Origin: Mimachlamys varia
Lineage: Eukaryota; Mollusca; Bivalvia; Pectinida; Pectinidae
Direction: 5' to 3'
Assembly (NCBI GenBank): GCA_947623455.1
Contig: OX392538.1
Location: 24,551,001 to 24,615,000 of the forward strand
Length of the DNA stretch: 64,000 nt
Position numbers and translations under genes: made by a program. The notes beneath the pieces were generated by a model. It did no database searches. It was not told the DNA's origin and saw nothing but the letters and a program-made list of their open reading frames with translations. How positions within the stretch are numbered: position 1 is the stretch's first letter; each line of letters starts with the position of its first letter. Of the stretch, positions 1 to 11,358 are shown one piece after another.

Positions 1-337
1 GAGACTCTTGTCCATTCGCACAAGATAGCATGGAGAACGACCCCGTCTTCAATCACTCAAATGACAAGCTTAAAGTTTCAATAAGAACATGATTTCGAAG
101 TTTTATTCTGAACAATGATACTTTCTGAAATATTATTTACAACATTTTAGACATATATTACATCGGGCACAAAACACGTTGATAACTGGTAATTTGAAAT
201 GCCGATGATACATTGTAAGTGTAAAAATGGTTTTGTTAAGACCATTTTTCAAGGCACCTTCTCTGATATTGAAATCCCGGTAGTCCAGAGCTCTACTTGC
301 CCCTAACAGTCGCTCTACCACAGCCAATAACTATCGA

Positions 338-436
338 CTAAATAGTTCTCCAATGCAGAATATTCCCCTTCTCGAACATCGATATGTCCTCAGCATTCTG
401 GAGCATCACAACGCTTGCATTGGTGATGAGGTGTCA
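338..436 (-). pseudogene. Glycerol-kinase-like block 6, stop-bounded
   Basis: Reads HLITNASVVMLQN then AEDISMFEKG, a shortened match to the family segment TDVTNASRTMLFN. TGA (434-436) precedes it in frame and TAG (338-340) ends it. Two residues of the usual TD pair are missing. Confidence 0.5.
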
Positions 437-580
437 ATGCGGTTGCATTCCTTTCGCTTCCAAAAATCCCTTGACCACATACAAAGAGCACGGCTTTGTA
501 TCAAATTATTGGAATTTCGTTAAGCAACTGTATACGTTTTGGTGTAAAACCTAAATAAGGTACATTATATTTAACCTTAC

Positions 581-718
581 CCACAGTATCCATGTGTTAA
601 CTGTTCCTGTGAGTAGTCTCCCTTGATTTAAGGCTTCCTTCACAACTAGGTCGTTTTCTAGTATCCATGGCAACTTTACCGGAAGAAATATAGAGGTGAA
701 CGGCATACCACTTTCTTT
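581..718 (-). pseudogene. Glycerol-kinase-like block 5
   Basis: 46 codons after acceptor aattacag and before GTAAGG. It contains SGMPFTSIFLPVKLPWILEN (human [20 protein letters not shown]) and LLTGTVNTWILW (human LFGTIDSWLIW). The YFS tyrosine is replaced by isoleucine and the D of IDSW by N. Confidence 0.78.
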
Positions 719-940
719 CTGTAATTGTAAATTATCCATCAAAAAGGTACTTTACTCGATAATATAGACAGTACTGTAAACCAACTAATTTTTGCGGCGG
801 CTTAATTTCACGCTTTCATATGAAACGACTATTTCGCGGTTATTAATAGCAAAATATAGCATATACTCGATGATAGCTCGCTATCACGTTTCACACATCA
901 TTTGCGTGTTTAGTATACATGATACGATTCGCCCACCTAC

Positions 941-1020
941 CTGATGCTTTAAACGTTCCTCTTCGGTCATTTGTCTTTCAAGTTCTTGGTATCGATCATG
1001 AGCCCTTGCATCTGAGTAAA
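941..1020 (-). CDS. Unidentified exon-like segment, charged helix
   Basis: An 80-base segment between a good acceptor (tttgatcttcag) and a good donor (CAG|GTAGGT). Only one frame is open: YSDARAHDRYQELERQMTEE followed by ERLKHQ. It looks like part of a coiled coil. It lies between glycerol-kinase-like blocks 4 and 5 but does not resemble that family, so it may be an exon of another gene or a captured fragment. Not recognised. Confidence 0.4.
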
Positions 1021-1105
1021 CTGAAGATCAAATACATACATTCATGTAATAGTATTGCACACTTTAATTGTAGCTGGATATTTGTACCCGTTGAGCTTTT
1101 TGCAG

Positions 1106-1318
1106 GTATAAAAATAGAACCGGAAGCGCATATGTTAGGTAGCCGCGGTAAACAAATTTTGGCTGACGAAAACATGAACAGAGTCCCAAGACTAGACAAG
1201 AAAGAAGCTGAAAGAGATAATTGAAAGATCGGAACAGATGCATCTGATCAACAAAAAGAAATACGACACCATCAAAGAAGACGAAGAGCATGGTTTGACG
1301 GACGAAGTGTGGTTGAGT
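1106..1318 (+). pseudogene. Unidentified coding-like segment with a frameshift
   Basis: After an acceptor-like gagctttttgcag, the frame reads IKIEPEAHMLGSRGKQILAD and on to RLDKKE, then stops at TGA (1222). The next frame continues LKEIIERSEQMHLINKKKYD then TIKEDEEHGLTDEVWLS before its own TGA. The two halves together give one smooth charged helix, so a one- or two-base indel near 1205 is likely. No family recognised. It runs antisense to the neighbouring glycerol-kinase-like locus. Confidence 0.35.
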
Positions 1319-1699
1319 TGACAGTACTAGTGCTTTCGGAAAACAAAAACGTACAGCTGATACCTATATGAAAATACATTCTTCATTCACGTACACTGTA
1401 AGTATGTTCGGTGAAGCTTGTAATATATAATAATAATATACAACATTTATATAGCGCTCTATATAATTTGTAAAATCACTCTAAAGCGTTTCACAACATG
1501 TGGATAATAATTTGATATGTGCAATGCATAAATAAAGAATCTCATATGTGATCAAATAAAAATGAATATATATACAAACTAGATAAACAAATGTCAGTAT
1601 ATATATGTCGTCTAACTTGATACTTTAAAATACAGACGTGAAAAGGTACGTCTTCAAATGTTTCTTGAATTTGGCCATAGTACATGTATTTGTTTTTCT

Positions 1700-1935
1700 G
1701 ATAGCGGATGATAGGCATTCCATAACGTGGCCGAAAACACCGGTTTCCATAGGTCACAGTACGAGATTTTGGACACACAACAATGATTCTGTCCCCGACC
1801 TCAGTGATCGTGACGGCTGATACAGGGTAACTAGCTCCCGTATGTACTGGGGAGCTGTTCCATCCAGTGCCTTGTATGTGTTTAACAAGATTTTGTACTG
1901 CGATCTGTATTGTACAGGTAACCAGTGCAATGAAT
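1700..1935. repeat. Probable interspersed-repeat fragment
   Basis: The stretch from about 1850 (GAGCTGTTCCATCCAGTGCC) through AACCAGTGCAATGAATACTG to GTGATGTGTTCTC resembles the 3' part of a repeat widespread in animals (CTTTGTAGGT, AGCCAGTG, GTGATGTGTTC words), recalled rather than searched. Confidence 0.3.
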
Positions 1936-2193
1936 ACTGAACACGAGTGATGTGTTCTCTCTTATATAATTATATAACATAATTATTGCAAAATCGGCCC
2001 AAAATACATTATGTACATGAACAGAATGATTTAGACGAAACCACACACTTTAGAATTTTATTCTCTTTACCACAAATGACAGTTATCATATTTCAACGGA
2101 TTATTTCAAGTACACTCATGTTATTTCATTTCAATATTTTTTATCACAAAAATTTTAATCCCATTTCTTCTATTTTTACTAGTTTTGTTTTAC

Positions 2194-2271
2194 CTATAGC
2201 ATTACACAATGGTTTTCCTGTGACCTTGTCCCAGAGTACGACAGTCAGCATCTGATTAGTTATACCAATAC
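2194..2271 (-). pseudogene. Glycerol-kinase-like block 4 with altered NQRET motif
   Basis: Acceptor tttacag, donor GTAAAA. It reads [20 protein letters not shown] then LCNAI, against human [20 protein letters not shown]. Two residues that hold glycerol in the family (R, E) are M and L here. Confidence 0.78.
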
Positions 2272-2759
2272 CTGTAAATTAACAATAGACAAATTTATTG
2301 TTTTAGTAAATTGACTAATTCAATAACCAGGATAAAGATAGGTACATATTAATGAAATGTGTATTGTGCAAGCCGTACAAGTACTCCTATGCATATTATT
2401 TAGATAAAAATATAAGCATAATAATTCGTTCGTTCAAGTTTAAAAAAAATGCTTTCCCTTTCTGTTATAAATTACGTTTACATTAATAAACATGGAAATA
2501 TTTGGTTCATTCAAGCAATTCAAATGAGATAGTTTCCATCAGATATTCACGTTTTAAGTCTTAGAACAAGATCTGTAAAAAGTATGTCTGAATATATACT
2601 TTATTTCATACATATTTATACCTCTAATTTAATACACAAGCACAGGAGTAGATGAATTGGATTTGGGAACAAGTACAAGTGTATCTACCACAATACCCTG
2701 TGTTATTCCACTCTCAGACCATTGAATAAACGTGCTGACTGTTTGATAAATATATTTTA

Positions 2760-3145
2760 ATTACCACTAGTGGAATATGACCTTCCGGACTTTTGATTGG
2801 TTGAGAAGTTTAACTTTGAAAGGAAATCACGTGGTTCAATGCAACGTGCTGATTGTTGATGTCGTCACAATTTGGTGGGAATATATACGAGATGATGTGT
2901 TTTCGCTCAAATATTCCGCAGTTCACAAAAAAAACCACTGCCACTGCGATTCAATATTATTGTGGTAGAAACAGGACACACGACTTGAGGTTGTTTGATA
3001 TGTATATTATTTCACTCTCGTTAATTACTTTTTAAAAGTTACAAAAGGCACTCGATAAAGCTTGTGTCTTTTGTAACTTTTAAAAAAGAATTAACTCGAG
3101 TGAAACAATTCAATACACAACAACCACTCGTTGTGTAACCTCTAT
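2760..3145 (+). repeat. Interspersed repeat, copy 1 (paired with 32575-32850)
   Basis: Shares with 32575-32850 the ordered words TTTTGATTGG, GACGTC/GTCGTCA, TTTGG(T/C)GGGAA, CAACAACCACT(C/T)GTTGTGTAACCTCTA. The last word (3117-3145) contains a short palindrome and may be the element end. No coding capacity. Confidence 0.55.
3010..3105. repeat. 38-bp stem-loop
   Basis: Left arm 3010-3047 and right arm 3068-3105 pair with few mismatches around a 20-base loop. It sits within the 2760-3145 repeat and is absent from its 32-kb relative, so it may be a later fold-back insertion. Confidence 0.75.
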
Positions 3146-3189
3146 ATATACAATCCATCTTCATCAACTACCAGTCTTCGCAATTCTTT

Positions 3190-3300
3190 ATGAGGTCTGT
3201 ATGATGCAGTTCCATTCATTTTTTTCAGCAAACTGTATCTTTTACTAAATTTAAAAGGTGCAGCATATGTGTTTGTTACGTCATCTTTCGTCTTAATTAT
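3190..3300 (-). repeat. Fragment of repeat family D
   Basis: Reverse complement carries GATGACGTAACA, CACATATGCTGCACCTTTTA and GATACAGT, as in the copies at 44420-44760 and 54275-54590. Confidence 0.5.
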
Positions 3301-3484
3301 TTTTCTTCTACATTAAATATTTTTTGTTTATTACATCAAAATAAATATGAATCATTTCCTACTATTTCAATGTCCAGTTTAAAATTTAGTATTTAGTTAC
3401 CGCTACAAAATTGAATTGCACATGATCTGCGAAACAAAACCATTCTTGCACATGGTTTTGAACCTTTTAAGTAAATTTACTTAC

Positions 3485-3583
3485 ACTTAATGTCTTTGAT
3501 ATGTATGCCCTTAGTACCGAGTTTTTCAGCTGTTTTCGCCATACATTCACGTGAAGACTCAACTAACCATGTAGCATCCATCT
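3485..3583 (-). pseudogene. Glycerol-kinase-like block 3
   Basis: Acceptor ttgacag, donor GTAAGT. It reads EMDATWLVESSRECMAKTAE then KLGTKGIHIKDIK, aligning with human [23 protein letters not shown]. It exits in phase 1, which fits block 4. Confidence 0.7.
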
Positions 3584-4129
3584 CTGTCAATCTGATGAAG
3601 AATGTATTGTCATATCACATTCAAACCAACACGAACGACATTATCAACAAAAAAAATAGTGGCGATTTTTGCCACATTTCTTTTCTTATTACACTTAAAA
3701 CAATGTAAAACGTCCTTCAAAGGAACAAGACTAGTATATTTGAGGGAAAATAAGAAAACATAAGGCTATCAGAAATCGGCGTAACGTGGAAAAATGAAAG
3801 AAACCAACCACCATCTAGATGTTTAATTTGTAGCAATATCTTTGTTCAGTTAGATGTTTTATTGATATACACTCAAGATATTGAGAAAACAAATTCACCA
3901 TTATTTCTTTTACTCTCGCACAGAATGTGCCTCTTCAGACTTAATATGATCGTGATAATGGTTGAGAATGCTTGCTTTATTTTCAAACAACATTGAATTT
4001 TTGAGGTGATCCATAATTAAAGAGCAGAACTTTTTTGAATACATATCTTATTGTAATGAAGAATGTTGCTTTGACATTTGCCATTTAATGTTTATCATAT
4101 ATATCAAATACATTTACTCGACCTGGTGG

Positions 4130-4252
4130 GAACCTGAAGAATTGTTCGAGAAAGGCATGGTATTCGAGTACTCAGAGGTTGGTTGAACACCTCACTTACT
4201 CGAACCCGGTATATTCGAGTAAACCGGGTTCGAGTAAGTGAGGTTCTACTTT
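4130..4252. repeat. Short palindromic element with pogo/Tigger-like end
   Basis: Arms 4190-4210 and 4223-4243 (ACCGGGTTCGAGTAAGTGAG) pair perfectly around a 12-base spacer. The outer sequence AGTAGAACCTCACTTACTCG resembles the CAGNNGAACCTCG ends of pogo-type elements (recalled). No transposase. Confidence 0.55.
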
Positions 4253-4346
4253 ATACCCATTTCTTCTTTTTTGAGACATTTCAATTTGTTACAGATATTT
4301 TTTTCGTTACTGAAGGTCATTCATGTACAAAATTTTAAAGTCCAAC

Positions 4347-4420
4347 CTTTCATCCGGCGTGAGGAATTTTGATTCCATTTGATGACATTCAAGTATTTCT
4401 CCAGTCTTACTTGAAAAAAC
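4347..4420 (-). pseudogene. Glycerol-kinase-like block 2
   Basis: Follows a cttttag acceptor and encodes VFSSKTGEILECHQMESKFL then TPDER, aligning with human VFNSKTAELLSHHQVEIKQ. It joins block 1 in phase 0. Its donor is weak (AG|GTTGGA) and its exit phase does not fit block 3. Confidence 0.72.
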
Positions 4421-5114
4421 CTAAAAGTAAAAATATCAAACCTTCACTGCTATGGTACAACGCAGTTGGCTTAATCAGTAAATAATCAAGCAATAAACAG
4501 AAATAAAATATATTACCCTGTAATATTTTACTAAATCCGTTATTATATAGTTTATGGTTACAAAATAAATAATACATTACACATGCAGAATTATAAATTG
4601 CAAAAAAGAGAGGTAAAGAAAACTTATGAAGTTGATATACCGGTATTCAAGGACAGAAAGTCATATTTTGACAGCACTATGAAATTTAAAAAAAAACTTT
4701 CAATCAATTTATCTACTTTTTTGCGTTAACTATGGAACGTTTCTTTAGTTTTATTCCCTTTTTTTAATATTTAAATTTTTCTACTACGTTTGCGTTTGGG
4801 TCATCATTAAAACGACATTTGAGGAACAACCCTTACTTGATTTAAGTTAACGTCAATAATTAACCATAGTCATTTGAGCGTTTAACACAGGGGCGTTCTC
4901 CATCTTATCCATAGTGTAGCGACAAGGTTATTATTGAACAAGATTAATCTATGGCGTCATAAGTAAACCACGTGATACGTTAGAAGAGCATTTTATCAGA
5001 TAATGTTCATGAAGTGTGTTGTAGTGCAAATATAAATAAAAGTAAATATGTGTTCAAACCGTCAATCTAAGACGCGTTCATTGTGTAGGGGTTATAATTT
5101 GTAAATGTACGTAC

Positions 5115-5186
5115 CGAAAACCGAGTGCTGCTTGAACCTTGATCAATCGACCCGACCAAATAGCCGTACTTTTCAAATGTTGTCAT
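5115..5186 (-). pseudogene. Glycerol-kinase-like block 1 (start codon, phosphate-binding motif)
   Basis: 24 codons from ATG at 5186: MTTFEKYGYLVGSIDQGSSS followed by TRFS, then GTACGT. The DQGSSSTR segment is the ATP-phosphate-binding loop at the start of FGGY kinases (human DQGTSSTR), and this block is intact. Confidence 0.78.
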
Positions 5187-6299
5187 TTCGCCTGGAAACA
5201 AATCAATGACATAGTTTTGGATTATATCAACATGAAAGGGAATAGATGTATCTAATACCGTTAATAGGTTGTCTGTCTACAATTTAGTTGAGGTCGAAGG
5301 CATGTCGGCACGAAACCGTATCTAGGTAAGGGACAGAAAAAGCCCATTTCCCTTCAGGGTACAGAAAGGTGAGGTAAAGATTCATAAGGGACAAGAACAG
5401 TGAGGTTAATTAAGTGACTTTATGATGTGCATCTACTCAATTCAAATGAAATACTCCGCAAAAAGAAACGCATCGTATCTTCCCCACAAGGTGATGAGAC
5501 GTTCTTACTCTACATAGCGTGGGTTCCTTTATCCAAATAATGCTCCTTACACACGATGAACTGAGTTTTAAAATATATCAATTAAATTTACGATATATTG
5601 AAAATCATTTGCAAATGGTAGGGCGTGTTCGTCTATACATACAAATATACGCAATGATCACACTCTTGGTGCATACAGTTTACATGCCGTGCACATTTGA
5701 AATATCTTCTGACAAAATCGGGAGCTTCTTTTGAACTACATTTTTGTCTGATTGGTTTCAGGTACACAAGAGTCAAATCGCTAGACCTGTCCAGTCTTTA
5801 AGCTCTACTTCAATGACGGCAATAGTTGGCTATGTTAAATGTGTATTGTTTGATGCATATAATATGTATGTGATTAAAAGACTGCACTTGCTTCAGCATG
5901 TTTTCTTTGCTATCTTTCGATTCCAAATATATATTTTTGTACCGTACATTGAGGTCAAATAACGAATATGTGCCTGCTTTCCAATACCCGATTCTCATTA
6001 GCGGAAGGGGAAGTCGACTGGGTTCAGATTTCCTGCATTTATCATTTAACATTAGGTGTGTGGATGCTAGTAATGCGCGTACATGTAGTCGTTAAACAAG
6101 AGTCATAGATATTATGTATACTTTTCCTTATGACCTCATTTGATGATGCAGATAAAACTTTAAAAAATAAACAAAGCATTTTTTATTCTAAATCAATATC
6201 AGTAGTTATCAAAGTATTATCAGTTGATTTTTCTATTCCATGGTAAAAAAAGGTCACTAGGGTTACTAGTCATGCCACGGCACTGTATATGTCGTATAT
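5187..6299. other. No gene seen
   Basis: AT-rich sequence upstream of the glycerol-kinase-like start codon. No supported exon, RNA gene or repeat was found. Confidence 0.5.
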
Positions 6300-6545
6300 T
6301 CAAATACTGTTAACTCTGCTTCTTCCAGCCAGCCTGCTCAGCTGTTAAAATGTTTGCATGCTAGCTGTGAGCTCTGGGATCGCAGCACCGGCTCAATGGT
6401 TCATAAGAAGCTGGGAAACATGGTGGTTTGTTGCAAATGACTCCATAACCTTGGCCTATAATTTGTTACGACCTTCAAAATAATTTATGATGCATTTATG
6501 AAGAGCGTTATTTAAGAGCCTCGAAATATTATTTGTATTTAATAG
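6300..6545 (+). mobile_element. SINE-like repeat, copy 1
   Basis: Parallels 55440-55740: CTGTGAGCTCTGGGATCGCAGCACC against CTGTGAGTGCCGAAATGGCAGCACC, ATAATTTGT, GACCTT, and a tail AAGAGCCTCGAAATATTATT against AAGAACCTCGAATTATTATT. It ends in A/T-rich triplets, typical of a SINE tail. Confidence 0.5.
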
Positions 6546-9349
6546 TGCCATAAAAAAGGTATTCGTTGCTTTCGTTTATACCTTGCACGAGATAATTGCT
6601 TTGAAACTTACGAGTATGTACAAAATGTAGTAGATACTATCTCTTAATATAGCTTTGATATACTTCGAAATCTTCTTCGTTCAAGTTGCGTTGCAGATAA
6701 GGAAACGGAATAAAACATCTTATTAGATTCTTTAGAAACTGGCGAAATAATATATATGTTTGTGTACAATACGTGTTTTTGACAAACTTCTTACACTTAC
6801 CTGCCAAACGTGTATATCTGTTCACTACCTCAGAAAACCAGCTACACATAGCATGTGTAGACCAATCTATTTATAGCATCTTAATGACTATGCACATGCA
6901 TGTGCCGTGTGCACTGTGTATCGCGGCGTTCATGTGTGTATGCACCAGCAATGGACATTTTCTGACGGAGAATTATCAATGTTTGTGTCTACACTTGCCT
7001 GAGATAAGAATGCATTGTCACATACTGGTAATCCCGATTCATGTGAAGGCACGAATAACACATTTTGTATAAAAAAACGTTTGTGTGGAAGTACATGTAA
7101 CGGGAATTTTCCTTAACCAAAGGTCTATAATGCATTTTGATTTAAAGCTGTGTTTTTATAGACCGAACACACGTGTAGATTGCTGTGTTAAGGCATTTCA
7201 TTAATATAAATCCCCACGCTATACCAAATATCTCAACTCGTTATAACTTACATATAACTCTCCAGTTGCAATCACTAATCATTACTTACTAATTGAATTT
7301 ATACAGGCTTAAACTGGGGATTGCTGCAGTGAAGACATTCAAAATGTTCATCTAAAGTTAGGCGATCATTGTTAACCCCCGTTTAATATTTGTTTAGTCT
7401 ATAGGAATATTCTAGGATCCCCTGGACTTGGGCACCGTCGTCTTAATCGTTACTAAATCAAAGAACATGCAACAATTTAGCAAACCGTCAGCTAAAAAGA
7501 ATAACACAAGCTTCTTCCGGTACCCCAATATATCTGTATTCCAATCTGATTTAACTCATCTCTTGCGTGGCTCCGTTAACTTTATAGCGTAGTACGATGT
7601 TAACGAAGACATTATCAGATGCTTTAATCCGATTGTCTGCTTTCCAACATATCTGTATATCGTTCTCCGATAAGTACCCAAATCTATCTATATACGATGT
7701 ATGCGATCCGATCAAACTGTTTACCGACCTGTCCGCATGCCTAAATATTTGTGATAACAATGTCCGTTATGTCACATCTGTCTACTGCGACCTCTCTGTA
7801 TTACGATTTTTTATTCGTCACGACTTCCTTATTCACCAACCTCTTTGAACCCAGAACGTTCTGCAATCATACCTTGTACCATTATGTGTCTTTCTATAAC
7901 GTTTCTTGTCTTAATTCATTGTGTTTGTCTCATTCTCTTTGTAGACCTAAGCATTTTGCTTACGCTAGATAGAAGGATTTTCATGTGCTTTCTGCCGACG
8001 TCATGCTTTCGTGTGTACACATTAATGGCTTAGACATATGTTATGATATCTAAGCCTATATGCACCAAGGTTGCTTTTGCGGCGCGGCAGCACCAACATC
8101 TATCGGAATAGCAGATGTATGGGGTATATGGCCAAATAAAAGAATATTCAACATATCATCATACATGAAGCACATGACAAGCAATGAATATTTAACGATA
8201 CGAAACATTTTTATCATCTTATTTTCAAGTAGATCTACCCAGCAGTGTTGATTATCAAATATGAAAGTGAAAGTAGAAATACAATATTTAACATCTATAC
8301 CCTGACCTTTCTGTACTCTGTGTCAATGCTCTACCACAGTTTCTCTCTCCCCTATGTTAACTCTGTACTAGCTAAGTCGGCTCCTGAATACTCCGACCTC
8401 TCTGTATTATGATGACTTTTCTGTATCCCCATTTACTTGTGCTTCGATTGTTCTGTACCAGGACCTCTCTTTACGCCAATCTCTGTGTAATGGTTAATTT
8501 GATATCGTTGTTACCCGGACCATATGTATCTTAAACTCTCTAGTGTTTTGATCGGACTCCACGTGTGTATTGAAACAATTTACAGTATGACTGGAGTTGC
8601 GACCCTTTCTTTATTGTGTTGGCTTTGGTACAAAAACTACGCGACCAATGAAGCATGGCATCGCAGCAATGAGAGGTTTTAACAACAATATGGTCAAGGC
8701 AGAACATTAACGAGGTATTTCGTCAAAAAAAACCATTATTCATTTGTATATCTTAACATTCAGAAGCCATCTATCGACTTAGTGTGCAACACTAGAGTTG
8801 CTGTACATGTATTCAAATCCATAGAACAAAATAAAAGGCTAAACCTGTAGATTGTACATCTGTATTACCCGAACTCACCACCCCTCTCCTACCCCCACCT
8901 CCACCACCCCCAGGAGATTACTCTTGGTAGAGTGTTCTGAGAGTATTGAATTTAAGACCCATCAGATAGATGCAGGAGTTATGAGCTTCTTTTCTCTGAA
9001 TAAAACAAGCAAGGGAAAGATTGGCTGCAGTCCCATACGTGGAATACTATAGTAGTATGTCTGTACGTACCTGTTAGTGTGTTAGGTTCCTACATATATA
9101 CGTCCAACTCTTGACCAGTTACATGTGTACTGATCACACTCTAATGTAAGTCTGAGTAGCTATACTCTACACACCACTGACCACAGCGGCCCAAATGGGC
9201 AATATATGTTTACCTGTCGTGTATACATGTGTGTATGGCCAATGTTGGTATTGACATGTGTAACGCGGTCAGTATAGCTGTGTGATTAGATGTCTAGGTC
9301 AATTGACCAAATGGGTCAGGATGACCTTGTCGCTAGTCGTGTACTAGTT
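6546..9349. other. No gene seen
   Basis: Short open frames only, without splice context or codon signal. Two loosely similar pieces near 7787 and 8390 share CCGACCTCTCTGTATTA, suggesting an old local duplication. Confidence 0.5.
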
Positions 9350-9545
9350 ATATAGGACGAGGAAAAATGATATATATATATATATAGTGCCGTCGCTGGG
9401 GCTCGAACCCGCGGCCCTCGGCTCTCCATCCCGATGTTCTACCGCTGAGCTAAAGAGCTAAAGGGAAATTCGCCGGAGCTCGAACTTGTGACCTTTGACT
9501 CCCCGGCCCGATGCTCTATCGATCGCGAGCTGAAGGGAAATTCCT
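9350..9545 (-). mobile_element. tRNA-derived SINE-like element, copy 1
   Basis: On the minus strand TAGCTCAGCGGTAGA (A box, 9438-9452) and GGTTCGAGCCC (B box, 9399-9409) have tRNA spacing. A second, more decayed tRNA-like unit follows at about 9471-9545. A related copy with the same flank (AGGA(C/T)GAGGAAAA) is at 56410-56545. No intact acceptor stem was seen, so it is not called as a tRNA gene. Confidence 0.6.
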
Positions 9546-9743
9546 TACCGTAACCGCTTGTTATTCAATATAACAAACTTTATTTATGCTTGATAACAAA
9601 AAGCGTCAAAGACTAGTCTTACTTTTGGTCAAGTATACATAAAATATATAGTATGTACAATTTTACATTTTTGTAACTCATATCTATAGTCAAACTTTTT
9701 CGTGTACACAATGTATTTGAAATGTTCAGATTTTGTTATTTAA

Positions 9744-9894
9744 GGATTAACTTGAATCTATTTTTTATGTTATGGGGGTATAACCCCCCAAAAACTGGAG
9801 TGTACTCTAAATAAATCGCGAAGCGGTTAATGATGAGAGTACACTCCAGTTTTTTTGGTTATAACCCCATAACATAAAAAAATTCAAGTTAATC
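9744..9894. mobile_element. Fold-back element with GGATTAACTT ends
   Basis: About 65-bp arms pair around a short loop (AAATAAATCGCGAAGCGGTT). The arm contains TTTATGTTATGGGGGTATAA and AAACTGGAGTGTACTCT. The termini GGATTAACTTGAA/TTCAAGTTAATC resemble those of the elements at 11092 and 11359. Confidence 0.75.
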
Positions 9895-10854
9895 ATTATA
9901 ATTTAATCTATGCCCTGCGAAATTCACTTTATTCATGGACTCTTTTCTCTTACAAATTCTTACGCTGCTTCGTCAGCCAATCAAAAGCGACGTTATTAAC
10001 GGCAACGTCACCTTTTACGTTATGGGATGATAACATAATCTTTTAAGCCAATAGAAATACTTGTTTCAAACAAGATATCATTATTATTAAATACCGGATT
10101 ACTGTGTTAAGTGTATAAAATAAACTCCAAATCCAAGTTGTAGTGTAGATGTTTATAGAATGCCTCGAAGGAATCCGGCGAAATAACATTTAACAAATAT
10201 CGGTGTGTACACTCATGGCTTCCATAACAGTCTGATCGTCTGAGAACATTTAAAAGCAGATATACTGTCTCACTACTTTAGATAACATATTACATAACTA
10301 TGTATCTTATGTTACCTGTGTCAAACCTACGATTCACCTGACAGCTGATAAAACGTAAAGGTTTAAGTCCATGTCTGTGTTGGTTACACAACTATCAAAA
10401 TATATCAATATCTTTTTGATAAATATTTTGTTTTATCTCTTGAAATAGCTTGAGTTTATCTATAAACATCATTTGGTTAATTTTGTCCGTCTGTACTCAA
10501 TTGATTTCAAATTAGTAATATTTGAAAGGTGCGTATTATAAGAGAGTGGATTATTCTTTCATATTCAATATTGACACACTTGTATTGAGGGTCCATCTGG
10601 TCCCTTTGTAGATTTGAATTACATGAAAAGTACATTTGCAGGTGTATACTACAAATTGTATATAATAGAACATCTATAGAAGCATTGATACACATTATTT
10701 TCTACAGCAGTCGTACACTATAAAGCCTATTTGAATTATTATGGGAATTCTATGCAACTTGATATATTTACAGTCTACACTGACATTCACTCGATAACCA
10801 TTACTCAACAGACTATCATTATCACTGCATAACTGTAGTCAAACACGTGACAAA

Positions 10855-10970
10855 TTTCTATGACGTCGACAACAATTCATTTGGGCGGAGCTATGCAAAT
10901 CCTACAGTTTGAAACACAATTGTGTGACGTCACCAACAATTAACGTAGGCGGAGCTTGCAAATTTCATGC
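10855..10970 (+). repeat. Two-copy local direct repeat
   Basis: Two units of about 62 bp share TGACGTC(G/A), C(G/C)ACAACAATT, (T/A)GGGCGGAGCT(or GGCGGAGCT) and GCAAAT. Each contains a CRE-like TGACGTC, which may be coincidental. Confidence 0.55.
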
Positions 10971-10990
10971 TGTTACATTTATTGAAACAT

Positions 10991-11340
10991 TCCCACGTTT
11001 ATTAGTTTTGAAATGAAATCTGTGTCCGAAGATTTGACTATAATGAACAAAATAGTTACGAACATTTCACAGAAAGATACTGTAAATATAAGGATTAACT
11101 TTCTATTTTGTTTAGGTTATCGGGAGATAACTACAATGGAAAACGGGTAAATGCAATAACCGGCGAAGCCGGTTATGTATAATTTACTCGTTTTCCATTG
11201 TAGTTATCCCCGATAACCTAAACAAAATAGAAAGTTAATCCTTATATTTACAGTATCTTTCTGTGAAATGTTCGTAACTATTTTGTTCATTATAGTCAAA
11301 TCTTCGGACACAGATTTCATTTCAAAACTAATAAACGGGA
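10991..11340. repeat. 350-bp near-perfect nested palindrome
   Basis: Outer arms 10991-11091 and 11241-11340 are inverted copies (TTTGAAATGAAATCTGTGTC and its complement). They enclose an inner palindrome 11092-11240 with GGATTAAC/GTTAATCC ends and a core ATAACCGGCGAAGCCGGTTA. Only a few mismatches separate the arms. Confidence 0.9.
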
Positions 11341-11358
11341 CCAACAGACTTAATATAA

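Larger units (their letters stand above)
338..5186 (-). pseudogene. Glycerol-kinase-like locus, probably a decayed intron-containing paralogue
   Basis: Glycerol kinase (FGGY family) phosphorylates glycerol to glycerol-3-phosphate. Six exon-like blocks in order on the minus strand (5115-5186, 4347-4420, 3485-3583, 2194-2271, 581-718, 338-436) follow the family: LVGSIDQGSSSTRFS (human LVGAVDQGTSSTRFL), [49 protein letters not shown] with TGTVNTWILW, and ITNASVVML. Signs of decay: the exon after NAI (expected VWLDLRT) was not found; block 2 exits in phase 2 but block 3 needs phase 1; the last block has TGA at its start and TAG after 30 codons. The RE of NQRET, which bind glycerol in E. coli GlpK (Arg83, Glu84), read ML, and the YFS tyrosine (Tyr135) reads I. 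The C-terminal half would lie left of the window. A divergent functional kinase with mis-placed exons is the alternative. Confidence 0.72.

Noticed and set aside
9395..9455. tRNA gene on the minus strand
   Set aside because: A and B boxes are present but no paired acceptor stem was found, a second degraded tRNA-like unit follows, and a related copy sits at 56410, so a tRNA-derived repeat is more likely.
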